A DNA stretch of 64,000 nucleotides from Rhodopseudomonas sp. BAL398 (GTDB lineage Bacteria; Pseudomonadota; Alphaproteobacteria; Rhizobiales; Xanthobacteraceae), in contig NZ_CP133111.1 of NCBI RefSeq assembly GCF_033001325.1, positions 5,317,001-5,381,000 of the forward strand, read 5' to 3'. Below the pieces are notes generated by a model. That model saw nothing but the letters and a program-made list of their open reading frames with translations. It ran no database searches and had not been told where the DNA came from. A program made the translations under genes and the position numbers. Positions 52,174 to 63,603 of the stretch are shown here, piece after piece (position 1 is the stretch's first letter; each line of letters opens with the position of its first letter).

Positions 52174-53127
52174 GTGAAGCTCGATAAGATCGACAAGACC
52201 CTCGTTGCGTCGGTTGCGCTGCATGTGCTCGTGATCGGCTGGGGCTTGTTGTCGTTCTCGTCCAGGGCGTTCGAGCTGCCGCCGCAGGATGCGGTCGCGG
52301 TGGATACGATTTCGGAGGATCAACTGGCCAAGGTGATGGCCGGCACCAAGTCCGGCAAGAAGGAAAATCCCAAGCCGCTGGTGGAGAAGGTCGCCGAGGC
52401 CGAGCCTCCGCCGGAGGAGGCTGTCGGCAAGATCACCGAAAAGGCCCCGGTGGTGACCGAGACGACGCCGCCGCCGGCGCCGAAGCCGAAGCCCGAGGAA
52501 AAGCCGGTCGAGAAAAAACCCGATCCGCCGAAGAAGGTGGTCGAGGAAAAGCCGAAGGAAGAGCCGAAGCCAGTCGAGAAAAAACCTGAGCCGAAGGTCG
52601 ATGCCATCGCCGAAGCCTTGAAGAAGGAAGAGAAAAAGCCGCCGCCGCCGCCGAAGCCGAGGCCGCAGGCTGCTGCCAAGCCGGCACCGACCAAGCCGAA
52701 GACCGAGCGCACCTTTGACGAATCGAAAATCGCCGCCCTGCTCGACAAGCGCGATCCGAGCCGGCATGCGGTCGCCGGCGAGACGCTGAACTCCAACGCG
52801 GCGCTCGGTCTGGCCAAGGGCAAGGCCGCCGACAATTCGGCGACCTGGGGCGCGCTGTTTCAGTCGCAGGTCGAACGCTGTTGGAAGAAGCCCTATGGGG
52901 GGATCGAAGCGCAGAGGGCCGAGGCCGCGTTTGTGATCCGGCTGAAACGCGACGGCACGCTGGAAGGCATGCCGCAGCCCGACGGCCATCCGGCGACGCC
53001 TTACCTGCGCGTCTATCAGGAGAGCGCGCTACGTGCGATCATCGAATGCCAGCCCTACAATCTGCCGCCGGCGTTCTTTGAGGAATGGAAATACTTCGCC
53101 CCGGTCTTCACCGATCGAAGGTCTTGA
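52174..53127 (+). CDS. tolA: TolA, Tol-Pal system
   Basis: Periplasm-spanning protein of 317 residues starting with GTG 52174. One N-terminal membrane helix (LVASVALHVLVIGWGLLSF) is followed by a Pro/Lys/Glu-rich extended domain (residues 60-190), which replaces the helical Ala/Lys domain of Escherichia coli TolA, and a C-terminal globular domain (LFQSQVERCWKKPYG, LRAIIECQPYNLP) with paired cysteines. It links TolQR to TolB/Pal. Confidence 0.93.
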   Translation: MKLDKIDKTLVASVALHVLVIGWGLLSFSSRAFELPPQDAVAVDTISEDQLAKVMAGTKSGKKENPKPLVEKVAEAEPPPEEAVGKITEKAPVVTETTPPPAPKPKPEEKPVEKKPDPPKKVVEEKPKEEPKPVEKKPEPKVDAIAEALKKEEKKPPPPPKPRPQAAAKPAPTKPKTERTFDESKIAALLDKRDPSRHAVAGETLNSNAALGLAKGKAADNSATWGALFQSQVERCWKKPYGGIEAQRAEAAFVIRLKRDGTLEGMPQPDGHPATPYLRVYQESALRAIIECQPYNLPPAFFEEWKYFAPVFTDRRS

Positions 53128-53199
53128 CCGCGCGGAGGTGAGTGCGATCGTCGCCGCCAAGGAATTTGCAACAATCACCGACCCAATGGATTGCCTGAC

Positions 53200-54531
53200 A
53201 TGCCGTTTCGATTGAACCGCCGACAGATCATTTCCGGGATGGCCACGACCGGCGCGCTGCTGGCGATGCCGCTGCGTGACGCCTTCGGTCAGGCCCGCGT
53301 GCAGATCACCGAGGGCAACGTCGCCCCGCTGCCGATCGCGATTCCGAATTTCGTCGCCGGCACCCCGGCGGATGCCGAGGTCGGCGTCGGCGTCGCCCAG
53401 GTCATCACCAATAATCTCAAGCGCAGCGGGCTGTTCGCGCCGATCGACCAGGCCGCCTATATCGAGAAGATCACCAATATCGACACCCCGCCACAATTCG
53501 CCAGCTGGAAGAGCATCAACGCCCAGGCGTTGGTGACCGGCCGGATGACCCGCCAGGGCGACGGCCGGCTGAAGGCGGAATTCCGGCTGTGGGACGTTGC
53601 CACCGGTCAGCAGCTCACCGGCCAGCAATATTTCACCTCGCCGGAATATTGGCGCCGCATCGCCCATATCATTTCCGATCAGATCTACGAGCGGCTGACC
53701 GGCGAGAAGGGCTATTTCGATAGCCGCGTGGTATTCATCGACGAAAGCGGCCCGGCGGAGCGGCGCATCAAGCGGCTGGCGCTGATGGATCAGGACGGCG
53801 CCAATGTGCGCTACCTGACACGCGGCACCGACCTGGTTTTGACGCCGCGGTTTTCGCCGTCCACGCAAGAGATCACCTATATGGAGTTCGGTCAGGGCGA
53901 TCCGCGGGTCTATCTGTTCAACATCGAGACCGGACAGCGCGAGATCGTGGGAAATTTTCCCGGCATGTCGTTTTCGCCACGGTTTTCGCCGGATGGCCAG
54001 CGGGTCATCATGAGCTTGCAGCAGGGCGGCAATTCCAACTTGTTCGTGATGGATCTGCGTTCCAAATCCACCACGCGGCTGACCGATGCGCCGGCGATCG
54101 ACACCTCGCCGTCCTACGCACCGGATGGCGGTCGGATCTGCTTCGAATCCGACCGTGGCGGCAAGCCGCAGATCTATGTGATGGCCGCCACCGGCGGCCC
54201 GGCGCAGCGGATCTCGTTCGGCGAAGGCAGTTACTCCACCCCGGTGTGGTCGCCGCGTGGCGATTACATCGCCTTCACCAAGCAGGGCGGCGGCCAGTTC
54301 TCGATCGGCATCATGAAGCCCGACGGTTCCGGTGAGCGGCTTTTGACCTCCGGTTTCCACAATGAAGGCCCGACCTTCGCGCCGAACGGCCGGGTGCTGA
54401 TGTTCTTCCGCGATCCCGGCGGCAATAGCGGTCCGTCGCTGTTCACGGTGGATATTTCGGGACGTAACGAATTGCGGGTGCCGACGCCGGGATTTGCTTC
54501 CGACCCGGCGTGGTCCCCGCTGCTGTCGTAG
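53200..54531 (+). CDS. tolB: TolB, periplasmic beta-propeller protein of Tol-Pal
   Basis: 443-residue periplasmic protein. The ATG at 53200 gives a signal with NRRQIISG, a twin-arginine-like pair, then a hydrophobic segment. The N-terminal domain ([10 protein letters not shown]) is followed by a WD-like propeller of TolB repeats with SPDG/APDG/APNG blades ([24 protein letters not shown]). It interacts with Pal and TolA. pal does not follow directly: 3.8 kb of inserted genes come first. Confidence 0.95.
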   Translation: MPFRLNRRQIISGMATTGALLAMPLRDAFGQARVQITEGNVAPLPIAIPNFVAGTPADAEVGVGVAQVITNNLKRSGLFAPIDQAAYIEKITNIDTPPQFASWKSINAQALVTGRMTRQGDGRLKAEFRLWDVATGQQLTGQQYFTSPEYWRRIAHIISDQIYERLTGEKGYFDSRVVFIDESGPAERRIKRLALMDQDGANVRYLTRGTDLVLTPRFSPSTQEITYMEFGQGDPRVYLFNIETGQREIVGNFPGMSFSPRFSPDGQRVIMSLQQGGNSNLFVMDLRSKSTTRLTDAPAIDTSPSYAPDGGRICFESDRGGKPQIYVMAATGGPAQRISFGEGSYSTPVWSPRGDYIAFTKQGGGQFSIGIMKPDGSGERLLTSGFHNEGPTFAPNGRVLMFFRDPGGNSGPSLFTVDISGRNELRVPTPGFASDPAWSPLLS

Positions 54532-54624
54532 GATTAACGAAATCGAGAAAAGGCGAAACGAATCCTGTCGTCAACCTGAGCGGGAGCCGCTCGGCAAACC
54601 TTGCCTAGTTAGCTGTTATCATGA

Positions 54625-57075
54625 GTGAAAAAGCTTTTGCCCGCGGCCGAAAAAGAACTTGGTAACGATATTCACTCAGAAAGATTTCATCTCCATCGGT
54701 TAAAACCAGCATCTTGGCAATGGATGTGTGCGCGATCGATGCAGCTGGCTCCCCCGAGCGACGATCCGGATCGGCAAATGTCGCCGTCCATTTATGCTGG
54801 CTTGGTGGATTCGCTGTTCATGAATCCTTTGCCCATGGTTTTGGGCGCGTTCGGTCCGGCGATTGCCGGCACCGTGATCGGCTATGGCACCGGCGACCTG
54901 CTGATTTGGCTATGCGTGCCGCTGTTCGTCGTGGTCGGCGTCGCCCGCGCCCTGCAGATGTATCGCTACAAGTGCCGAAATTCTCCCTTGACCGCCGCCG
55001 AGGCGGATATCTGGGAGAAGCGCTACCGGCTTGGAGCGATCGTCTATGGAATAGCGCTCGGCATCTGGAGTCTCACGGTGCTGTTTCGCACCGACGATAC
55101 GGCGGCCCACATGCTCTGCGCGACGACGGTGGTGGCCTATACGTCGGCGGGGGTTGGACGAACCTTCGGCCGGCCGCGAATCTTCCACCTGCAGGTCTTG
55201 CTGGCATGCGGCCCGCTGATCGCCGGGCTGATGCTCGTCGGCGGGGCCTATCATTTCGCGCTGGCAATCCTGAGCATCGTGTTCTTCGGTGCGATCCGAC
55301 AACTCACCTTCAGTCTGCAGCGCATCTATCTTAACGCGTGGATTGCCAAGGAGCGCGAGGCGGCGCTGGCCAACCAGTTCGATACCGCGCTCAACAACAT
55401 GCCGCACGGTCTGTGCATGTTCAGCGGGACCGACACCCGCTTGGCGGTGATGAACCAGCGCTTCGCCCAGATGATGAAACTGTCGCGCGATCTGATGCAT
55501 CGCAGCGGCAGCGCTTCCGAGATCGTGACCGCATGCGTTGCCGCCGGGTCGATCTTGCCCTCCAGCGGCAGGATGATTATCGCGGAGATCGAAAACGCGC
55601 TGGCCGGCGAGATCATCACCGTTGATTCCGAATCCATCAATGCTCAAGCCTTTCTATGGACCTTTCAGCCGATGCCGGGTGGCGGCAGCGTGGTTCTGGT
55701 GGAAGACATCACCGAACGGCGCGATGCCGAGGCCAGGATCATCCATTTGGCGCGTTACGACGAATTGACGGCGCTGCCTAACCGGGTCAATTTCCGCGAC
55801 GAGATCGAACGGTTGTTGGTGGCGTCGCGCGGCCAAGACGACGCCCGGCTGTCGGCGCTGCTGTTCATCGATCTCGATCAGTTCAAGCAGGTCAACGATA
55901 CGCTCGGCCATCCGTGTGGCGATCGACTGCTGTGCGCCGTGGCCGATCGGCTGCGCAACATGCTGCGGCCGGAGGATGCCGTCGCCCGTTTCGGCGGCGA
56001 CGAATTCGTGGTGTTTCAGCAAAATATCGGCTCCGACGACGAGGCTGCGGCGCTGGCGCGCCGGATCGTCGACCGATTGAGCGAGCGCTATGTGATCGAC
56101 CATCATGTGGTCGAGATCGGCGCCAGCATCGGGATTGCGATGACCGCACCGGCGATCAAGGCCGACGTCCTGTTGAAGAACGCCGACATGGCGCTGTATC
56201 GCGCCAAGGCCGACGGCCGCGGCAATTTCTGCTTCTTTCGCGACGAGATGGCCCAGACCGTCGAGGCGCGCCGGATCCTCGAGCTCGATCTGCGCCGCGC
56301 GCTGGCGAACGAGGAATTCGAGCTTTATTATCAACCGCTGGTCAATCTCAAGACCGGCAGGATCTCGACCTGCGAGGCGCTGTTGCGCTGGAACCATCCG
56401 GTGCGCGGCACGGTTTCGCCGGTCGACATCATCCCGGTCGCCGAGGAGATGGGCCTGATCGTCGACCTCGGCCGCTGGATCCTGCGCAGGGCCTGTATGG
56501 AATGCAAGACGTGGCCGGAGCAGGTCAGCGTCGCGGTCAATTTTTCCTCGCAGCAATTCCACCAACGCGACGTCCTCAACGAAGTCCGCTACGCGCTCGA
56601 GGTGTCCGGTCTACCGGCGGCCCGGCTCGAAATCGAGATCACCGAATCGTCACTGCTGCGCAATACCCAATGGACCCATGACGCGTTGGCGCAGCTGCAC
56701 GCCGAGGGTGTGCGGATCGTGCTCGATGATTTCGGCACCGGCTATTCCAGCCTGAGCTATCTGCACAACTTTCCGATGCAGAAAGTGAAAATTGATCGCT
56801 CTTTCCTCGAGGGCATCGACACCGTGCGCCCATTGACCCTGCTGCGCGGCGTGGCGCGCCTCAGCGCCGATCTCGGAATGGCGGTCGTGGTCGAGGGCAT
56901 CGAGACCAACGAACAGCTCGACCTGATCAGCGCCGATGGCACCGTGACCGAGGCGCAGGGCTTTCTGTTCAGCCGGCCGGTTCCTGCGGCGCGGGTGCGT
57001 CAATTGCTGGCGGCGTCGCATGGCGACCGCAACGGCAATGACGCAACCAGAAGCCTGGCCCGCGTGATCGGCTAA
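54625..57075 (+). CDS. Membrane GGDEF-EAL protein, inserted between tolB and pal
   Basis: 816-residue cyclic-di-GMP signalling protein starting with GTG 54625 (ATG 54724 is an alternative; neither has a strong site). Residues about 50-220 contain several membrane helices (MVLGAFGPAIAGTVIGYG, LLIWLCVPLFVVVGVARAL, LACGPLIAGLMLVGGAYHFAL), then a PAS-like segment, GGDEF near residue 457 with an intact RPED inhibitory site 5 residues before it, and EALLR near residue 584. Both enzymatic domains look active. The place inside the tol-pal operon is unusual. It is a paralogue of the protein at 8678. Confidence 0.9.
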   Translation: MKKLLPAAEKELGNDIHSERFHLHRLKPASWQWMCARSMQLAPPSDDPDRQMSPSIYAGLVDSLFMNPLPMVLGAFGPAIAGTVIGYGTGDLLIWLCVPLFVVVGVARALQMYRYKCRNSPLTAAEADIWEKRYRLGAIVYGIALGIWSLTVLFRTDDTAAHMLCATTVVAYTSAGVGRTFGRPRIFHLQVLLACGPLIAGLMLVGGAYHFALAILSIVFFGAIRQLTFSLQRIYLNAWIAKEREAALANQFDTALNNMPHGLCMFSGTDTRLAVMNQRFAQMMKLSRDLMHRSGSASEIVTACVAAGSILPSSGRMIIAEIENALAGEIITVDSESINAQAFLWTFQPMPGGGSVVLVEDITERRDAEARIIHLARYDELTALPNRVNFRDEIERLLVASRGQDDARLSALLFIDLDQFKQVNDTLGHPCGDRLLCAVADRLRNMLRPEDAVARFGGDEFVVFQQNIGSDDEAAALARRIVDRLSERYVIDHHVVEIGASIGIAMTAPAIKADVLLKNADMALYRAKADGRGNFCFFRDEMAQTVEARRILELDLRRALANEEFELYYQPLVNLKTGRISTCEALLRWNHPVRGTVSPVDIIPVAEEMGLIVDLGRWILRRACMECKTWPEQVSVAVNFSSQQFHQRDVLNEVRYALEVSGLPAARLEIEITESSLLRNTQWTHDALAQLHAEGVRIVLDDFGTGYSSLSYLHNFPMQKVKIDRSFLEGIDTVRPLTLLRGVARLSADLGMAVVVEGIETNEQLDLISADGTVTEAQGFLFSRPVPAARVRQLLAASHGDRNGNDATRSLARVIG

Positions 57076-57204
57076 CCAACGCGGACCAGCGTTTTGTCTG
57101 TCCCATAAGCTCGACGCGCCGTCACGTTCAGCGGGCGTATCGATCGGTTCCCTCCAAGCTCCATGCCACAGATCCGCCAACGGCGAGGCCGCGCGCCAGT
57201 TTGG

Positions 57205-57219
57205 TTAACGCTTGGTTAA
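57205..57219 (+). promoter_or_regulatory. Perfect CtrA-binding motif (TTAA-N7-TTAA)
   Basis: TTAA at 57205 and TTAA at 57216 with 7 bases between (CGCTTGG), 85 bases before the acyltransferase start codon. CtrA is the cell-cycle regulator of alphaproteobacteria, and this is its classical full site. It is the only perfect site I found in the window. Confidence 0.65.
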
Positions 57220-57303
57220 CCCTAATGCATCGATGTCTTTGCAACGCCATAAGAAGTGATTAACCTTGCCGACGGAGTTTGGTGCGTCGGTTGGAGTGGA
57301 CGA

Positions 57304-58044
57304 ATGAGTGCCGCGTCAAAAGCAGAAAACATCAGTGGACCTTCGACCCGCACTTCAGAGCTTCTCGCCAAGGTCGTCTATCGGCGCGCCGAAACCGACG
57401 CAGAGAGAGAGGCGATCTACCGGTTGCGCTATCGTGCCTATTTGAAAGAAGGCGCAGTCTCGCCCAATCGCAGCGGTATCGTCACCGATCGCTATGACGA
57501 CATGCCAAATTCCTGGATCTTCGGGATCTTTTTCGAGGACGTGCTGACCAGCTCGCTGCGCATCACCGTGGCGTCACCGGAAGATTCGGTCTGCCCGTCG
57601 ATGGACGTGTTTTCCGATCTGCTCGAACCTGAACTTGCCAAGGGTCAGGTCATCGTCGATCCGACCCGCTTTGTCGCCGACCCGTCGCGGCTCAGCCGAC
57701 TGCCGGAATTGCCCTATTTGACATTGCGCCTGGCCTACGTTGCCTGCGAATATTTTCAGGCGCAGCTCGGCCTTGCCTCGGTGCGCGCCGAACATCAGGC
57801 CTTCTATCGCAGGGTCTTCATGCATGCGGTTTGCCCGCCCCGGAACTATCCGGGGCTGCTCAAGCCAATCAGCCTGATGGCGATCGATTTCCCGGCATCC
57901 CACGCCAAGGTGTTTGCCCGCTATCCCTTTCTGCGCTCGACCGATTTCGAGCGTCGGATGCTGTTCGAAAGAGCCGGTGACCGGTCGCGGTCGACGCTGC
58001 ATCGGGCCGACTTGCCGGCCGGGGCCAATTTGATCGCATCTTAA
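57304..58044 (+). CDS. FeeM-like N-acyltransferase (GNAT fold)
   Basis: 246-residue protein with the look of the N-acyl-amino-acid synthase / autoinducer-synthase-related GNAT group. YRRAETDAEREAIYRLRYRAY resembles the start of such enzymes, then IFGIFFEDVLTSSLRI, VIVDPTRFVADPS and LGLASVRAEHQAFYRRV. Such enzymes join a fatty acyl chain from acyl-ACP to an amine. The product is unknown. It has its own CtrA-type promoter region and sits between the GGDEF-EAL gene and pal. Confidence 0.75.
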   Translation: MSAASKAENISGPSTRTSELLAKVVYRRAETDAEREAIYRLRYRAYLKEGAVSPNRSGIVTDRYDDMPNSWIFGIFFEDVLTSSLRITVASPEDSVCPSMDVFSDLLEPELAKGQVIVDPTRFVADPSRLSRLPELPYLTLRLAYVACEYFQAQLGLASVRAEHQAFYRRVFMHAVCPPRNYPGLLKPISLMAIDFPASHAKVFARYPFLRSTDFERRMLFERAGDRSRSTLHRADLPAGANLIAS

Positions 58045-58372
58045 TCGCATCATGATTGTGACAGCCAACTGAACTGGCGAGGGGCAGGGCTGGCTGGCAC
58101 ATGACCGCCAAAAGCGGTGCCTCCGACCGCTGATCCCGCCTTTGCGTCGGGTGCTGGCCGTTTCTCATCGCGGCGTCATCTGATGCTGCGGATGTCAAAT
58201 TCACCGTCACGCCACATTTCCAATTCATTAACCATTACGATTGCTTTTCGCCGGCTGGGGGCATTTGATCGGGCCTGGCAACACCTCATCAAGGTTGACG
58301 GAACGTTCGCTTAACCAACCCGCTGTAGACCCAAAGTCAGTTAGAGAAAACGCGAGCGTTGGAGGCTCCCGA
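58045..58372. other. Promoter region of pal
   Basis: 328 bases without a gene. Near 58228 there is TTAACCATTACGATT, a half CtrA-like sequence, and GAACGTTC near 58302 is a short palindrome. A GGAGG site at 58361 serves pal. Confidence 0.4.
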
Positions 58373-58876
58373 ATGAACCAGAAAATGCGAATCCTCCAGG
58401 GATTGAAGCTGGCTGCGGTCCTCGCGGTCGCGCTGTCGATGGGGGCCTGCGCGAACCAGAATCCGCTCGGCGGCGCTGGAGCCGACGGCTCGTTGGCCGG
58501 CGCGGCGACGCCGGGAAGCCAGCAGGATTTCGTGGTCAATGTGGGCGATCGGGTGTTCTTCGAGAGCGACCAGACCGAATTGTCGCCGCAGGCGATCGCC
58601 ACGCTTGAGAAACAGGCGCAGTGGCTGCGCAGCTACAACCGCTACTCCTTCACCATCGAAGGCCATGCGGACGAGCGCGGGACCCGCGAATACAACATCG
58701 CGCTCGGCGCGCGTCGGGCGCAATCGGTCCGCACCTTCCTGGCCTCGCGGGGGATCGACCCGTCGCGGATGCGGACGATTTCCTACGGCAAGGAACGGCC
58801 GGTGGCGGTGTGCAACGATATCTCCTGCTGGTCGCAAAATCGCCGCGCCGTCACGGTTCTGAACGCCGGCGCCTGA
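58373..58876 (+). CDS. pal: Pal, peptidoglycan-associated outer-membrane lipoprotein
   Basis: 167-residue lipoprotein: signal peptide (LAAVLAVALSMGAC) with the lipidated Cys, a short linker, then an OmpA-like peptidoglycan-binding domain with NRYSFTIEGHADERGTREYNIALGARRAQ, cited as EGHADERGTREYN and ALGARRAQ, and DPSRMRTISYG. Pal tethers the outer membrane to the cell wall and binds TolB. A strong terminator follows, so cpoB has its own promoter or low readthrough. Confidence 0.96.
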   Translation: MNQKMRILQGLKLAAVLAVALSMGACANQNPLGGAGADGSLAGAATPGSQQDFVVNVGDRVFFESDQTELSPQAIATLEKQAQWLRSYNRYSFTIEGHADERGTREYNIALGARRAQSVRTFLASRGIDPSRMRTISYGKERPVAVCNDISCWSQNRRAVTVLNAGA

Positions 58877-58911
58877 GCCCCCAACGATCATTGAAATTGA
58901 TCATTGAAATT

Positions 58912-58938
58912 AACCGGCGCCCGCGGGCGCCGGTTTTG
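58912..58938 (+). terminator. Rho-independent terminator after pal
   Basis: Perfect 10-bp stem (ACCGGCGCCC / GGGCGCCGGT) with a 2-base loop followed by TTTGTTTT. The shape is that of a strong intrinsic terminator. Confidence 0.9.
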
Positions 58939-59086
58939 TTTTGGGCTTTGCTCCAGTCACATTTTTGGCGTAGTCCAGCTATCAATCACCTATGGTGAGC
59001 TGGCGCGAATGCGCGATTTCCGCGCCAACGACTTCTAAAATTTGGATGGCTCTCTTCGTCGGGCAACTCTCAAACACCGGGTCACC

Positions 59087-60070
59087 ATGTCTTCAAGCTT
59101 TCCAATGTCTCCAAGCTTCCCAGTCCTTGCGCGCGCGTTTGCGGTGGTTGCGATGCTCGCATTCGTCGCTCCCGCACTGGCCCAATCCGACGGCGAGATG
59201 GATCCGGAGCTCAGGGTGCAGCAGCTCGAAAGCCAGTTGCGCGAGCTCACCGGCCAGAACGAGGAACTGCAATATCGCAACCGCCGGCTCGAAGAGCAGC
59301 TGAAGCTGCTGCAAGGCAACGCGCCGGGCGCGACGCCGCCGGCGGGCGCTCAGCCGGGCGTCGCCGCGGCGCCGGTCGGGCAGCCGCAGCAGGCGCTGCC
59401 GCCGGTCTATGGTCAGCAACCGGTGCAGGCGCCGATGGTGCAGGAGCAGGCGCCGCCGGCCTCGACGGGCCGCCGTGGTGATGCGTTCGATCCCAGTCAG
59501 AATCCGACCGCGCCGGGCGTGCCGCGTCCGCTCGGTGGCGGGCAGCTGCCGATCCCCGGCACTGCGGGCGGGCGCGATCCCGGCCAGCCGCTCGACCTGT
59601 CCAATACCGCCTCGCCGGCTTATGGCGCGCCGTCCGCGCCGGTGCGCAAGCCAGGTCCCGGGGCGCTCACCACCGCGCCGCCGTCGCAGAGCCCACGTGA
59701 CGAATTCGATCTCGGTATCGGCTATATGCAGCGCAAGGACTACGCGCTGGCCGAAGAGACGATGCGCAATTTCATCAAGAAATATCCCAGCGATCCGCTC
59801 ACCGCCGATTCGCAATATTGGCTCGGCGAAAGCTTTTTCCAGCGTCAGATGTATCGCGACGCCGCCGAATCATTTCTCGCGGTGACCACTAAATACGACA
59901 CCTCCACCAAGGCGCCGGATGCGCTGCTGCGGCTCGGCCAGTCGCTCGCGGCGCTGAAGGAAAAAGAGGCCGCCTGCGCCGCCTTCGGCGAGGTCGGGCG
60001 CAAATATCCGCACGCCTCCAAAGGGGTGAAACGGGCGGTCGATCGCGAGCAAAAGCGCGTCAAATGCTGA
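59087..60070 (+). CDS. cpoB: CpoB (YbgF), Tol-Pal-associated coordinator protein
   Basis: 327-residue periplasmic protein. The signal peptide (AFAVVAMLAFVAPALAQ) is followed by a coiled coil (residues 35-75, LESQLRELTGQNEELQYRN), a long Pro/Gln/Ala-rich linker, and a C-terminal TPR domain (FDLGIGYMQRKDYALAEE, YPSDPLTADSQYWLGESFF). It coordinates peptidoglycan synthesis with outer-membrane constriction. The start at 59087 is chosen because the signal peptide begins there. Confidence 0.93.
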   Translation: MSSSFPMSPSFPVLARAFAVVAMLAFVAPALAQSDGEMDPELRVQQLESQLRELTGQNEELQYRNRRLEEQLKLLQGNAPGATPPAGAQPGVAAAPVGQPQQALPPVYGQQPVQAPMVQEQAPPASTGRRGDAFDPSQNPTAPGVPRPLGGGQLPIPGTAGGRDPGQPLDLSNTASPAYGAPSAPVRKPGPGALTTAPPSQSPRDEFDLGIGYMQRKDYALAEETMRNFIKKYPSDPLTADSQYWLGESFFQRQMYRDAAESFLAVTTKYDTSTKAPDALLRLGQSLAALKEKEAACAAFGEVGRKYPHASKGVKRAVDREQKRVKC

Positions 60071-60202
60071 TGCGCTCTGCCGCGGCCTGACGCGGCACTG
60101 ACGTCAACGGTGGCGTGCCCAGCGGGCGCCGCCGGATTGACGATCTTGCAGCAATCCGCCGGGACCTGCTCTAGGCTGCGGCCTTCGCTGCGGGGAGCCG
60201 CT

Positions 60203-61249
60203 ATGGCTGACAACGACGGTTCGCCGATTTCGGTTCGTGAGGCCAAGCAGCTGTTCGCCGATTGGAAGGCCGTGCCGGCGATCGTGCTGGCGGTTTCGGG
60301 CGGTCCCGATTCGCTGGCGTTGATGTGGCTGGCGGCGCGCTGGCGCAAGTCGCTCCGTCGTGGCCCGCAGCTCATCGCCGTCACCATCGATCACGGCTTG
60401 CGGGGGGAAGCGGCCGGCGAGGCGCGGCAGGTCAAACGATTGGCGCGCGCGCTCGAACTGCCGCACCGCACGCTGCGCTGGCGCGACGTCAAGCCGGCCA
60501 CCGGACTGCCGGCCGCGGCCCGCGAGGCGCGCTACCGGCTGCTGGCGAAGGCGGCGCGCGCCCATGGCGCAACCCACATGATGACGGCCCACACGCGGGA
60601 TGATCAGGCCGAGACGCTGTTGATGCGGTTGTCGCGCGGCAGCGGCATCGCCGGCCTGGCCGCCATGCCGCGGCAGGCGCCGCGCGACGGCTTGATGCTG
60701 GCGCGGCCGCTGCTTGAGGTGCCCAAGGCGCGACTTGTCGCCACACTGGATCGGGCGAAAATCGCCTTCGTCACCGATCCCAGCAATGCCGACCCGCGCT
60801 TCACCCGGCCGCGGCTGCGCGGCCTGATGCCGCTGCTGGCCGACGAGGGCTGCGATTCGCGCAATCTGGCGCGGCTGGCGGCGCGATTCGCCCGCGCCAA
60901 CGCGGCGCTGGAGCTTCTCACCGACGGCGCCGAGCGTTATCTGGCGCTGCAGGGGCATGGCGACGCAAAGCCGGGATTTGACGCCAGGGCGTTTGCCGGT
61001 CTGGCGGCCGAAATCCGGGTTCGATTGCTGCTGCGCGCAGTGAACAAAATCGGCCATGAAGGACAGGCCGAATTGGGTAAGGTCGAAGCGCTGGCGGCGG
61101 CGCTGGAGCAAGCCGGAGCGGAAACCGGGCCGGTAAGCCGGACAAAGGGCCGAATCCGGTTGAAACAGACCCTCGCCGGTGCGTTGGTGACGCTGACAGC
61201 CGAACGTCTGCGCATCGAACCGGCTCCGCCACGGCGGCGGCGCGATTGA
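60203..61249 (+). CDS. tilS: tRNA(Ile)-lysidine synthase
   Basis: Puts lysidine at the wobble position of tRNA-Ile(CAU), essential for decoding AUA. 348 residues. The PP-loop ATP-binding motif SGGPDS is at residue 32; TIDHGLRGEA and HTRDDQAETLLMRL are also diagnostic. It sits between cpoB and ftsH as in many proteobacteria. The start at 60203 follows a GGGGAG site. Confidence 0.95.
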   Translation: MADNDGSPISVREAKQLFADWKAVPAIVLAVSGGPDSLALMWLAARWRKSLRRGPQLIAVTIDHGLRGEAAGEARQVKRLARALELPHRTLRWRDVKPATGLPAAAREARYRLLAKAARAHGATHMMTAHTRDDQAETLLMRLSRGSGIAGLAAMPRQAPRDGLMLARPLLEVPKARLVATLDRAKIAFVTDPSNADPRFTRPRLRGLMPLLADEGCDSRNLARLAARFARANAALELLTDGAERYLALQGHGDAKPGFDARAFAGLAAEIRVRLLLRAVNKIGHEGQAELGKVEALAAALEQAGAETGPVSRTKGRIRLKQTLAGALVTLTAERLRIEPAPPRRRRD

Positions 61250-61458
61250 GCGGCCCGCTTAACCACGGAGGCCGAAGCTGCCCGCGATTGCCACTATTTC
61301 AGCGGGAAGCGCAATATAGTACGTTAAATAGTCCTCGGTGGTTCCCTTGGCAGCGGGCCTGGGCGCACCTAGATTGGACTTAAGCCAGCCCAAGGTTATC
61401 CTTGAGGCGCACCCAAGGGCACCAGGCCGCGATCCGCGCGGCCAAAGAAGGAATACCG

Positions 61459-63375
<1,917 letters not shown>

Positions 63376-63406
63376 GCCAGCGACCGCATCGGCCATCGAA
63401 AACGAC

Positions 63407-63432
63407 AAACGCGGCGGCGACGCCGCGTTTTT
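63407..63432 (+). terminator. Rho-independent terminator after ftsH
   Basis: AAACGCGGCG and CGCCGCGTTT form a perfect stem with a 4-base loop, followed by TT. A 32-base distance from the ftsH stop fits normal termination. Confidence 0.88.
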
Positions 63433-63603
63433 GTTGTGTGGTGCACCCCGACCGGCAATTCGCGCCGCGCTGCGTTGCATATTGCCAATTCGGTTCCGTT
63501 GCCGTAGAGCCTCGCGGACTCTGGGATGGGGTATGCTGGGACCGTTAACGGGACGATGGAATTTGCAGTTCTCGACGCGTGCCTCGATGTGTTTGGTTAA
63601 GCC

